A DNA stretch of 64,000 bases, from contig NZ_RBLC01000002.1 of assembly GCF_003634455.1 (NCBI RefSeq), positions 310,001 through 374,000 of the forward strand. The letters are read 5' to 3'. Shown here one piece after another: positions 38,441-45,632 of the stretch. A model generated the notes under the pieces. The model saw only the letters and a program-made list of their open reading frames with translations. It did not search any database and was not told where the DNA came from. Each line of letters starts with the position of its first letter. The first letter of the stretch is position 1. The DNA comes from Flavobacterium endophyticum (lineage in GTDB: Bacteria; Bacteroidota; Bacteroidia; Flavobacteriales; Flavobacteriaceae). Position numbers and translations under genes: made by a program.

Positions 38441-39298
38441 TTAGATGGCTTTCAGGCTAAGGTCCATATTATAGACGGAATGCGTAAGGGCTCCTGAGGA
38501 GATATAGTTCACGCCGCATTCGGCATAGCTGCGGATGGTCTTTTCGTTGATGTTTCCGGAGGATTCGGTCTGGCATTGGGTACCGATAAGGGCTACTGCG
38601 GTACGGGTGGTGTCGTAGTCGAAATTGTCGAGCAGGATTCTGTATACGTTTTGGGATGCTAGGATTTCGCGTACCTCGTCTAGGTTTCTGGCTTCGACGA
38701 TAATCTTGAGGTCGAGGCTGTTTGCCTTGAGGTAGTCGTTGGTTTTTTGGATGGCTTTGGTGATGCCTCCTGCAAAATCGATGTGGTTGTCTTTGAGCAT
38801 GACCATATCGTAGAGGGCAAATCGGTGGTTCTCTCCTCCTCCTATCTTTACGGCCCATTTTTCGATGGCTCGGATGCCGGGCGTGGTCTTTCGGGTGTCG
38901 AGTACTTTGGTGCCGGTGCCTTCTAAAAGGTCGGCAAAGGCTTTGGTTTTGGTGGCAATGGCCGACATGCGCTGCATGGCGTTGAGCACGAGGCGTTCTG
39001 ATTTGAGTATGGACTGGGAGCTTCCGGCTACGTGAAAGACGACATCGCCGTAGTTAACAGGTGTTCCGTCTTGGATAAAGGTTTCTACTTTTAGGTCTTT
39101 GTCGACGTAGTTGAAGATCATCTTGGCAAATTCGACTCCGGCAATAATGCCTTGGTCTTTGACCAATAGCTTGGCTTTTCCTTGTGCGGTTGCGGGAATG
39201 CAGGCTAGTGAGCTGTGGTCGCCGTCGCCGACGTCTTCACGGATTCCGTTTTGTATGATGAGTTGTAATTCGTTCTGAAACTGGGCTTCTGAAATCAT
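38441..39298 (-). CDS. nadC: nicotinate-nucleotide pyrophosphorylase (quinolinate phosphoribosyltransferase)
   Basis: NadC converts quinolinate and PRPP to nicotinate mononucleotide, CO2 and pyrophosphate in de novo NAD synthesis. The 285-residue protein has the N-terminal segment EDVGDGDHSSLACIP (about 20-34), the LNAMQRMSAIAT helix (about 105), and the substrate-binding DTRKTTPGIRAIEKWAVKIGGG stretch (about 133-154). EARN near 202, DNFDYD near 225 and ISSGALTHS near the C-terminus complete the barrel. All expected residues are present. It is divergent from rlmH. Confidence 0.97.
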   Translation of the reverse strand: MISEAQFQNELQLIIQNGIREDVGDGDHSSLACIPATAQGKAKLLVKDQGIIAGVEFAKMIFNYVDKDLKVETFIQDGTPVNYGDVVFHVAGSSQSILKSERLVLNAMQRMSAIATKTKAFADLLEGTGTKVLDTRKTTPGIRAIEKWAVKIGGGENHRFALYDMVMLKDNHIDFAGGITKAIQKTNDYLKANSLDLKIIVEARNLDEVREILASQNVYRILLDNFDYDTTRTAVALIGTQCQTESSGNINEKTIRSYAECGVNYISSGALTHSVYNMDLSLKAI

Positions 39299-39416
39299 GG
39301 TATTGTTTTAATGGTAGCTAAAATAATAAATTCTTTTAGACTTGTACAGGGTTTGTTGTATTTAATTGCTCGTGTTTTGGCGGTTTCTATTTTTTGAATT
39401 CTTGATGGGATAGCGT

Positions 39417-39424
39417 TATCTTTG
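39417..39424 (+). promoter_or_regulatory. rlmH promoter -7 element
   Basis: TATCTTTG matches TAnnTTTG, with TTG at 39394-39396 giving a 20 bp spacer. It overlaps the start of the longest possible rlmH frame, so translation must begin further down, at the ATG at 39473. Confidence 0.78.
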
Positions 39425-39472
39425 CTGCGCGATCGTAGTGGCTTAGTGCCTATAATCTTAGCTTCTTTAAAA

Positions 39473-39946
39473 ATGAATATCAAACTTATCGCCATCGGCA
39501 AAACGGATAATAAGTCGCTTCAGGCTTTGATTGATGATTATCAGAAACGATTATCGTTTTATATCAAGTTCGACTTGGAGATTATTCCGGATATCAAGAA
39601 CGTGAAGAATCTTTCGGAAGCACAGCAGAAGGAAAAGGAAGGTGAATTGATTCTTTCTAAGCTATCGCCTACGGATCAACTTATCTTGTTGGACGAGAAT
39701 GGCAAGAGTTTTTCGAGCGTCGGTTTTTCGGAAGAACTGCAAAAGAAGATGAACTCGGGCATCAAGACGTTGGCGTTTGTCATCGGCGGGCCGTATGGTT
39801 TTTCGGAAACGGTGTATGCTAAGGCTCAAGGGAAGGTTTCGTTGTCGCTAATGACTTTTTCGCATCAGATGGTGCGGTTGTTTTTTATTGAGCAGTTGTA
39901 TAGAGGGTTTAGTATTTTGAGGGGGGAGCCGTATCATCATCAATAG
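39473..39946 (+). CDS. rlmH: 23S rRNA (pseudouridine-1915-N3)-methyltransferase
   Basis: RlmH methylates pseudouridine 1915 in helix 69 of 23S rRNA using S-adenosylmethionine, acting on assembled 70S ribosomes as a homodimer. The chosen start MNIKLIAIGKTDN gives 157 residues, the normal length. The SPOUT trefoil knot is visible as LILLDENGKSFSS (near 72), FVIGGPYGFSE (near 102) and the C-terminal SLSLMTFSHQMVRLFFIEQLYRGF-type segment with RGEPYHH at the end. It is followed by an intergenic inverted repeat. Confidence 0.97.
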   Translation: MNIKLIAIGKTDNKSLQALIDDYQKRLSFYIKFDLEIIPDIKNVKNLSEAQQKEKEGELILSKLSPTDQLILLDENGKSFSSVGFSEELQKKMNSGIKTLAFVIGGPYGFSETVYAKAQGKVSLSLMTFSHQMVRLFFIEQLYRGFSILRGEPYHHQ

Positions 39947-40180
39947 TTGATAGTGGATAGTTTTTAGTTTATAGTTATTTGGGATTTTTGATTTGTGATT
40001 TTTGATGGTTGGAAAGTTAGAAAGTCGAAAGTCATAAAGAATAAACAAATTCATTTATCAAGCAATCCAAAATCTAAAATCTTAAACCATAAATAATTCT
40101 TCACCTTTCCACTTTCGACCTTCCAACTTTATGACTTTCAACTTTCCAACTATCCACTATCCACTACAAACTATCCACTA
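39947..40180. repeat. long imperfect inverted repeat between rlmH and folP
   Basis: Left-arm motifs GATAGTGGATAGTT (39952-39963 region) and GGAAAGTTAGAAAGTCGAAAG (near 40011) recur as complements on the right (CTTTCAACTTTCCAACTATCC and AACTATCCACTATCCACTA near 40135-40166). The motifs are also repeated directly within the right arm (ACTATCCACTA three times). The right arm runs into folP and encodes its last residues and stop. This is the type of simple, motif-shuffled palindrome seen between flavobacterial genes. Confidence 0.75.
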
Positions 40181-40976
40181 ATCTAATTGCTTCTACAGCT
40201 TCTTTCACATCGTGCACTCTTAATATCTTGGCGCCTTTTTGGAGGGAAATGGTATTGAGCACGGTGGTTCCGTTTAGGGATTCTTGGGGTGTGATGCCCA
40301 GGGTTTTGTAGATCATGGATTTTCGGGAGATGCCGGACAGGATCGGGAGCTCGAGGATCTGGAAGAGTTCGAGCTTGTTCATTACTTGGAAGTTTTGCTG
40401 GGTTGTTTTTGCGAATCCGAAGCCGGGGTCGATGATAATATCATTAATTCCTAAGCTTCTGGCTTGGCTTACTTTTTCGGAGAAATAAAACAGCATGTCT
40501 TTGACGATATCATCGTATTCGGTGAGGCTTTGCATGGTCTGCGGATTGCCGCGCATGTGCATCATGATGTAGGGCGTGTTGTATTTGGCAACGGTTTGCA
40601 TCATTTTTGGGTCTAGTCCGCCTGCGGCTATGTCGTTGATGATGGCGGCTCCGTGCTGGATGGCGGCTTCTGCGACTTGGCTGCGGAAGGTGTCTACGGA
40701 AATGATGATTTCTGGGAAGACTTTTGTCAAAAGATCGATTATGGGAAGGAGTCTTGCGAGTTCTTCAGTTTCGGAAACGAATTCGGCATTGGGTTTTGAG
40801 GAATAGGCTCCGATATCGATAAAGGTGGCGCCTTCGTCTAGCATCTGTTTTACTTTGTCGATGATGGCTTGGTCGCTGTCATTTTTTCCGCCGTCGTAAA
40901 AAGAGTCTGGCGTAATGTTGAGGATTCCCATTACTTTGGGCGTTGACAGGTCGATAAGGGTTCCGTTGCAGTTCAT
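40164..40976 (-). CDS. folP: dihydropteroate synthase
   Basis: FolP condenses p-aminobenzoate with dihydropterin pyrophosphate in folate synthesis and is the target of sulfonamides. The 270-residue TIM barrel has VMGILNITPDSFYDGGK (15-31), GATFIDIGAYSSKP (about 50-63), IIIDPGFGFAKTTQQN (about 181), SGISRKSMIYK (about 216) and the C-terminal ILRVHDVKEAVEAI. The gene starts 25 bp after the unrecognised gene at 41002. Its last codons (VDSL and stop) are encoded by the right arm of an intergenic inverted repeat, so the extreme C-terminus is not ancestral sequence. Confidence 0.96.
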   Translation of the reverse strand: MNCNGTLIDLSTPKVMGILNITPDSFYDGGKNDSDQAIIDKVKQMLDEGATFIDIGAYSSKPNAEFVSETEELARLLPIIDLLTKVFPEIIISVDTFRSQVAEAAIQHGAAIINDIAAGGLDPKMMQTVAKYNTPYIMMHMRGNPQTMQSLTEYDDIVKDMLFYFSEKVSQARSLGINDIIIDPGFGFAKTTQQNFQVMNKLELFQILELPILSGISRKSMIYKTLGITPQESLNGTTVLNTISLQKGAKILRVHDVKEAVEAIRLVDSL

Positions 40977-41001
40977 TGAATAGGTATTTTTGGGCTTGTG
41001 T

Positions 41002-41499
41002 TTATTTCAGGTAGAAGCTTGCCATTATTTTTTGCATGTCTTTATAATGGGCGGGAAACATGTCGGTTTTAATCGAGCCCGTAAGTTGGTAGAGATTTTC
41101 CTTTTCTATATAAAGATGCTTTACAAACGTATAGCCGTCATCTTCATAGATGAGTTCGTCAAATGCGGATTGGGAATGTTCGTTCCAGCTTTTGGTTACT
41201 GTTTTTCCGCGTTCTGTCACTTCTATCACTGCCTTAATTCCTATGCCGGAACAGTCTAGTTTGGACAATGAGATTCCGGAAAAATCGGCTATGGCACTGC
41301 TGCCAAAATCATAAAGAGAAAAGAGGGATTTGAACAGGTCTTTTTCTTCGTTTTTATAGGTTCTCAATTCGGATTTCGCGGGATAGGTAATCGAATAGGC
41401 AGCGGTTTCATGGGTGGTGGTTGCACCTTGCGCTTGCGCGATACAACTGCTTGTAAAGGCTAAAAAGAGGAATACAAAATGTTGCTGTATTGTTTTCAT
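41002..41499 (-). CDS. unrecognised exported protein
   Basis: I do not recognise this 165-residue protein. It starts with a plausible Sec signal (hydrophobic FVFLFLAFTSSCIAQAQG, with a possible lipobox TSSC at residue 19). The mature part has the pattern of a small alpha/beta domain: AAYSITYPAKSELRTYKNEE, SAIADFSGISLSKLDCSG, then KHLYIEKENLYQLTGSIKTD and a C-terminal helix. The plan resembles PsbP-like or DUF-type periplasmic domains in which a lipid or ligand pocket is formed, but no specific family can be claimed. It lies between folP and another unknown gene on the same strand, with gaps of 25 and 44 bp. Confidence 0.7.
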   Translation of the reverse strand: MKTIQQHFVFLFLAFTSSCIAQAQGATTTHETAAYSITYPAKSELRTYKNEEKDLFKSLFSLYDFGSSAIADFSGISLSKLDCSGIGIKAVIEVTERGKTVTKSWNEHSQSAFDELIYEDDGYTFVKHLYIEKENLYQLTGSIKTDMFPAHYKDMQKIMASFYLK

Positions 41500-41543
41500 T
41501 GCATCATGCTTTAATTGGACTGCTGGTTTCGAATGCTTTTAGG

Positions 41544-42161
41544 CTATCGTATTCTTGTTCCTGTTATTTCGTAGGGTTCCGATGGAAAGCCTTGGAGTAC
41601 TATTTTTTCTTGGTCAATGGTCTTGATCGGCAAAAGGAGTTCTCTTTGGCTGTTATTTAAAAAGCACAGGAAAAGGGTGTCTCTTAATTGTTCTACCACT
41701 AGTTTTCGTCCTTCCCTATTGTTCTTCTTGTTGATTTCTTGGATAATTTCTGAATCTAGCGCGGTATTGAATCGTATCTGCAGCTTTTCTTTATTCCATT
41801 GCGCAAGATAGCTGTTATTTTGGATTTCTTCTTTGGTGAGGGAAGTTACGGTAGGTTCCAGCCGCAGGTATTCTTCGGCTAGTTCGGTTTCTTCGGTGGT
41901 ATTTTGACTTTCATGCCCGTAAACGGAATAGTGGATTGCTTTGGTGAAGAAACGCAGGCGGTCGGGAGTGATGAATTCGTGTCTTATGGCAGCCATTTCT
42001 TCTGCAATTCCGTTTTCTTTTAATCGAAGGGTACCGTCTTTTTCTGTTTCGATATCGAATCGAACGGCTTTATCGTTATCAAAAATAATGTATCGGGGTT
42101 CTCCATAATAGTCGTTGTCTTTTACGTACATCCAGATACCGTCAAAATTATTTGCTGCCAT
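41544..42161 (-). CDS. unrecognised cytoplasmic protein
   Basis: A 205-residue protein with no signal peptide or membrane segment and no family I recognise. The N-terminus (NFDGIWMYVKDNDYYGEPRY) and short alternating strands (KAVRFDIETEKDGTLRLKENG; SEPYEITGTRIR at the end) suggest a lipocalin-like or beta-sandwich fold of the type that begins with a G.W motif. Charged residues dominate. It is the first of three minus-strand genes leading to folP, and it is divergent from the DUF1599 gene. Confidence 0.65.
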   Translation of the reverse strand: MAANNFDGIWMYVKDNDYYGEPRYIIFDNDKAVRFDIETEKDGTLRLKENGIAEEMAAIRHEFITPDRLRFFTKAIHYSVYGHESQNTTEETELAEEYLRLEPTVTSLTKEEIQNNSYLAQWNKEKLQIRFNTALDSEIIQEINKKNNREGRKLVVEQLRDTLFLCFLNNSQRELLLPIKTIDQEKIVLQGFPSEPYEITGTRIR

Positions 42162-42226
42162 TTTTATGCTTGCTTGTGTTATGAGCGGCTTTTATGATTT
42201 ACCTTTCGCCTTAACTCTTTTTTCAC

Positions 42227-42255
42227 TATTTTTGGACAAATTTCATACAAATATA
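42227..42255. promoter_or_regulatory. divergent promoter pair, unknown gene / DUF1599 gene
   Basis: Plus strand TATTTTTG (42227-42234) and minus strand TATATTTG (plus-strand CAAATATA at 42248-42255) both match TAnnTTTG. They point outward, 30 bp before the plus-strand ATG and 87 bp before the minus-strand ATG. Neither has an obvious TTG box. Confidence 0.5.
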
Positions 42256-42263
42256 CACCAATA

Positions 42264-42806
42264 ATGGATACTACCTCTCAGGAATTTGACAGCGTTATCG
42301 GCACTTGCCGTACTTTATTCATCAACAAGATGCAGGATTATGGCAGCGCTTGGCGCATCCTCCGCCTGCCTTCGCTAACCGACCAGATTTTTATCAAGGC
42401 GCAGCGCATTAGAAGCTTGCAGGAAAACGAGGTACGCAAGGTGGATGAGGACGAGACGGGAGAATTCATAGGGATCATCAATTATTCGATTATGGCGCTG
42501 ATCCAGTTGGATTTGGGCGTTGTGGAGCAGCCGGATTTGGGCGTGGCAAAGGCAACAGAGCTTTATGATGAAAAGGTGGCCTTGACGAAAGCGCTTATGG
42601 AGGCGAAAAACCATGATTATGGCGAGGCTTGGCGCGACATGAGAGTAAGCTCGTTGACGGATTTGATCTTGCAGAAATTGCTTCGCGTAAAGCAGATAGA
42701 GGATAATAAGGGGAAAACGATTGTTTCTGAAGGGATTGACGCCAACTACCAAGACATGATCAACTACTCGGTTTTTGCCTTGATCTTGATGGGTTTTGCC
42801 AAATAA
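42264..42806 (+). CDS. DUF1599 / nucleotide modification associated domain 1 protein
   Basis: A 180-residue soluble protein made of two copies of the same domain. Copy one has MQDYGSAWRILRLPSLTDQIFIKAQRI (about 22-48) and GIINYSIMALIQLDLG (about 70). Copy two has KNHDYGEAWRDMRVSSLTDLILQKLLR (about 117-143) and DMINYSVFALILMGFA at the end. The family (Pfam DUF1599, renamed Nmad1) was linked by comparative genomics to nucleotide modification in phages, but flavobacterial members are chromosomal and conserved, and their role is unknown. It precedes the MauE-thioredoxin gene by 56 bp. Confidence 0.85.
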   Translation: MDTTSQEFDSVIGTCRTLFINKMQDYGSAWRILRLPSLTDQIFIKAQRIRSLQENEVRKVDEDETGEFIGIINYSIMALIQLDLGVVEQPDLGVAKATELYDEKVALTKALMEAKNHDYGEAWRDMRVSSLTDLILQKLLRVKQIEDNKGKTIVSEGIDANYQDMINYSVFALILMGFAK

Positions 42807-42840
42807 CAACTCATTAACAAATTGAATTTATCATAAGCTT

Positions 42841-42848
42841 TATTTTTG
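42841..42848 (+). promoter_or_regulatory. candidate promoter -7 element for the MauE-thioredoxin gene
   Basis: TATTTTTG matches TAnnTTTG. A TTG at 42822-42824 lies 16 bp before it, slightly short of the usual spacer. The ATG is 15 bp downstream. Confidence 0.5.
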
Positions 42849-42862
42849 AGAAAACTTACATC

Positions 42863-43954
42863 ATGGAAAACATAAAAAAATACCTCCCTTGGGCCTTACG
42901 GATCTTGATTTCTTTTTTGTTCTTGATTTCGGCTGTCGCAAAAATGTATCCTTCTCCTTATTTTGCTATTTCTACTTTTGAAGTAAAACAGCTGTATCCG
43001 ATGGGCTTTTCGGAAGATTTTGCTGTATTCTTTTCTAGAATCTTGATCGGGATTGAGTTTGCATTGGGGCTTTTGTTATTACAGCCGCATTTTTTAAAGC
43101 GAATCGTTATTCCGGCTACGTTGCTGATGCTGATTGTTTTTACGACACATTTGACCATCGATACGATACAAAACGGCGGCAATTCGGGCAACTGCGGTTG
43201 TTTCGGGAGCTTGCTTCCTATGACGCCGATTGAGGCGATTATCAAAAACGTGATTGCGGGAGCACTCTTGATTTATCTTTTATATTTGCTTCCAAAGAAT
43301 ACCGATAAAAAGAATTTCTGGGTCTTGACGACCGTGACTTTTGCTTCGGTATTGATGATCTTTATGCTGGCACCGATACAGCCTAAAGCGGTAGAAGACA
43401 CAGCTGATGATGCTACAGTACTTCCTATAGAAACTTTAGAGGCCTTCCCTGCCCAGCCTGCCGATTCTTCAGCAGTTCCTGCTGCGGAAGCCAAAACGGC
43501 TGAGACAGCTGCTGTTGAGGCTGCTAAACCGGCAACCGACGAGCCCGCTCCGCAAAAATCAGGCTATGCGCAGTATTTCAGCAAGGCCGACCAAGGCAAG
43601 AAGATTATCTGTCTTTTTGTTCCGGGCTGCGATCATTGCCGTGACGTGGCGAAAGAGCTGACTGAAATGAGGGCGAAAAATAAAAACTTCCCTGAAGTGT
43701 CTGTGTTGTTTATGAACGAGGAACCTGAAAAGATTCCGGAGTTCTTCAAATTTGCGGGAGCGGATTATCCGTATAAGGTCTTGGAAGTGATTCCGTTTTG
43801 GAAGCTTTTAGGCACGAGCAAGGATACTCCTGGCGTTATCTATCTTTGGAATGGCAACAAGATCAAGGAATGGGACGGCATCAACGAAAAGAAATTTGTG
43901 GGTTCTGAATTGCAGAACGCCTTGAAAAAAAATTATTCTGAGCTAAAAAAATAA
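42863..43954 (+). CDS. MauE/DoxX-like membrane protein fused to thioredoxin-like domain
   Basis: A 363-residue membrane protein. The N-terminal third has four hydrophobic segments (LRILISFLFLISAVAKMYPS; FSRILIGIEFALGLLLL; IVIPATLLMLIVFTTHLTI; AIIKNVIAGALLIYLLYLL) in the MauE/DoxX arrangement, with the paired cysteines NCGCFGS near 113 that mark the DsbB/VKOR-like thiol exchange type. A fifth segment (about 152-171) and an alanine-, glutamate- and proline-rich linker lead to a C-terminal thioredoxin-like domain with the active site CDHC in FVPGCDHCRD (about 252-261). It probably moves electrons or disulphides across the inner membrane. Related Bacteroidota proteins are annotated as BT_3928 family. 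It is followed after 6 bp by the permease gene. Confidence 0.85.
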   Translation: MENIKKYLPWALRILISFLFLISAVAKMYPSPYFAISTFEVKQLYPMGFSEDFAVFFSRILIGIEFALGLLLLQPHFLKRIVIPATLLMLIVFTTHLTIDTIQNGGNSGNCGCFGSLLPMTPIEAIIKNVIAGALLIYLLYLLPKNTDKKNFWVLTTVTFASVLMIFMLAPIQPKAVEDTADDATVLPIETLEAFPAQPADSSAVPAAEAKTAETAAVEAAKPATDEPAPQKSGYAQYFSKADQGKKIICLFVPGCDHCRDVAKELTEMRAKNKNFPEVSVLFMNEEPEKIPEFFKFAGADYPYKVLEVIPFWKLLGTSKDTPGVIYLWNGNKIKEWDGINEKKFVGSELQNALKKNYSELKK

Positions 43955-43960
43955 GCTTCT

Positions 43961-45037
43961 TTGATCAAATACCTCTTACATAAAATAGGATATGCCCTGC
44001 TGACGCTTTTTGGAGTGGTCACGGTCATATTCTTTTTGTTTAACGTGCTGCCGGGCGATCCGGCACGTATGATGCTCGACCAGAATGAAAACTCGGAACA
44101 GCTGGCTATTGTTAAGAAGAAGTATGGTTTTGACAAGCCGATTTCGACGCAGTATCTGTATTATCTGAACGACCTCTCGCCTATTTCTGTCCACAGCAAG
44201 AATGCGGAGGATTATACGTTTCTTTCGGAAGGCAAATACAATGCGGTTCCGCTTTTTGCTATCGGCAATGATGAGGTGGTTTTAAAAACGCCTTACCTGC
44301 GCGAAAGCTTTCAGAAAAGCGGCAAGAAAGTATCGGATGTCATCGGGAATACCTTGCCGAATACGTTTCTGTTGGCATTGTTTGCTATCGTGATTGCTAT
44401 CGTCATTGGCATCCTGCTTGGGATTGTTTCTGCTCTTTATAAGGATACTTGGATCGACAGGGTGATTGCTTTGTTGAGTACGTTGGGCATGAGCATTCCG
44501 TCTTTTTTTAGCGCTATTTTATTTGCATGGCTTTTTGGCTTTGTGCTGCATGAGTATACGGGACTGAACATGACGGGCAGTTTGTATGAGGTAGATGATT
44601 TTGGCGAAGGGCAGTACATCCAATGGAGAAACATATTGCTTCCTGCGATTGTTTTGGGCATCCGTCCGCTAGGCGTCGTGATACAGTTGATGCGGAATTC
44701 GCTGCTTGAGACTTTTGGGCAGGATTATATCCGTACGGCACGTGCGAAAGGGCTGTCGGAATTTCAGATTATCAGGAAGCATGCGGTCAAAAATTCTTTG
44801 AATCCGGTAGTGACGGCTATTTCGGGCTGGTTTGCTTCAATGCTGGCAGGTGCTGTTTTTGTGGAATATATCTTTGGCTGGAACGGCCTCGGGAAAGAAA
44901 TCGTAGAGGCTTTGAATAATTTAGACCTGCCTGTGATTATGGGTTCGGTTATCGTGATTGCTACTACTTTTGTGGTGATTAATATTTTGGTGGATCTGGT
45001 GTATGCGTATTTGGATCCGAAGATTCGTTTAGGATAG
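43961..45037 (+). CDS. DppB/OppB-like ABC transporter permease
   Basis: A 358-residue permease subunit of the peptide/nickel type. The N-terminus (LLHKIGYALLTLFGVVTVIFFLFNVLPGDPARMM) is the family's first membrane helix and periplasmic motif. LGIRPLGVVIQLMRNSLLETFGQDYIRTARAKGLSE-type sequence near 230-265 is the EAA coupling loop. A periplasmic insert of about 70 residues (roughly 65-135) separates helix 1 from the rest. The start is TTG at 43961, 6 bp after the preceding stop; no ATG gives a full first helix. No second permease, ATPase or binding protein is next to it, so it is an orphan subunit within this window. Confidence 0.9.
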   Translation: MIKYLLHKIGYALLTLFGVVTVIFFLFNVLPGDPARMMLDQNENSEQLAIVKKKYGFDKPISTQYLYYLNDLSPISVHSKNAEDYTFLSEGKYNAVPLFAIGNDEVVLKTPYLRESFQKSGKKVSDVIGNTLPNTFLLALFAIVIAIVIGILLGIVSALYKDTWIDRVIALLSTLGMSIPSFFSAILFAWLFGFVLHEYTGLNMTGSLYEVDDFGEGQYIQWRNILLPAIVLGIRPLGVVIQLMRNSLLETFGQDYIRTARAKGLSEFQIIRKHAVKNSLNPVVTAISGWFASMLAGAVFVEYIFGWNGLGKEIVEALNNLDLPVIMGSVIVIATTFVVINILVDLVYAYLDPKIRLG

Positions 45038-45047
45038 ATTTAACTTT

Positions 45048-45080
45048 AACCCTGACAGGGTTTGGAACCCTGTCAGGGTT
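45048..45080. terminator. REP-like palindrome, probable terminator after the permease gene
   Basis: AACCCTGACAGGGTT (45048-45062) and AACCCTGTCAGGGTT (45066-45080) are exact complements 3 nt apart. Each arm is also almost a palindrome in itself (AACCCTG and CAGGGTT around one base). It can therefore fold as one long hairpin or as two short ones. A G-T-rich stretch follows instead of a U tract. Confidence 0.75.
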
Positions 45081-45102
45081 GTTGTATTCAAAAACTTAAT
45101 AG

Positions 45103-45110
45103 TATATTTG
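45103..45110 (+). promoter_or_regulatory. promoter -7 element for the TlpA-like gene and tpiA
   Basis: TATATTTG matches TAnnTTTG, with TTG at 45082-45084 and an 18 bp spacer. It overlaps the TTG that opens the longest frame, so the ATG at 45135 must be the start, with a leader of roughly 18 nt. Confidence 0.8.
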
Positions 45111-45134
45111 CTTATCTCAAAAAAGAACAACTCA

Positions 45135-45632
45135 ATGAAAAAAATACTCTTATCTCTTTTGGTGGTCTTGGGAACCGTATCTTGCTCTCAGGCTCAAAAG
45201 ACAGAATTCGCTGCAGAAGCCTTGGCTGAAAAACTGCAGACTTTAGACGGAAAAGAAATCTCTTTTAAAGAAATACTAAACAAGCATAAAGGAAAGACTG
45301 TCGTGATCGACATCTGGGCTTCGTGGTGCAGCGACTGCGTGAAGGCCATGCCGAAAGTAAAAGACATGCAGGAAAAAAGTCCGAAGACAGACTACGTCTT
45401 TATTTCGATGGACAAGACAGCCGAGAAATGGAAAGCTGGAATCGAAAAGCACAGCCTGACTGGCGAGCATTATCTGGCGCCTGACGGAATGAAAGGCAAA
45501 TTCGGGAAAGCTATCGACTTGGACTGGATTCCGCGCTATATTGTTATCGACAAGAAAGGAAAGATTGCTATCTACAGAGCCATCGAAACCGATTTTGATA
45601 AAATAAATGCTACTTTAAAAAAACTTAACTAA
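45135..45632 (+). CDS. TlpA-like thioredoxin-fold lipoprotein
   Basis: A 165-residue periplasmic thiol-disulphide protein. MKKILLSLLVVLGTVSC is a lipoprotein signal (acylated Cys17). The thioredoxin fold has the redox site WASWCSDC (Cys71 and Cys74 region) in IDIWASWCSDCVKAMPKVK, and the cis-proline loop in LDWIPRYIVIDKKGKIA near 130-146. TlpA/ResA-type proteins reduce apocytochrome or other cysteines outside the inner membrane, but the substrate here is not evident. Its stop overlaps the tpiA start by one base (TAATG), so translation is coupled. Confidence 0.9.
   Translation: MKKILLSLLVVLGTVSCSQAQKTEFAAEALAEKLQTLDGKEISFKEILNKHKGKTVVIDIWASWCSDCVKAMPKVKDMQEKSPKTDYVFISMDKTAEKWKAGIEKHSLTGEHYLAPDGMKGKFGKAIDLDWIPRYIVIDKKGKIAIYRAIETDFDKINATLKKLN

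Noticed and set aside
39295..39501. Minus-strand frame of 68 codons between nadC and rlmH
   Set aside because: It covers the rlmH promoter and start, has no conserved features, and overlaps the nadC start.
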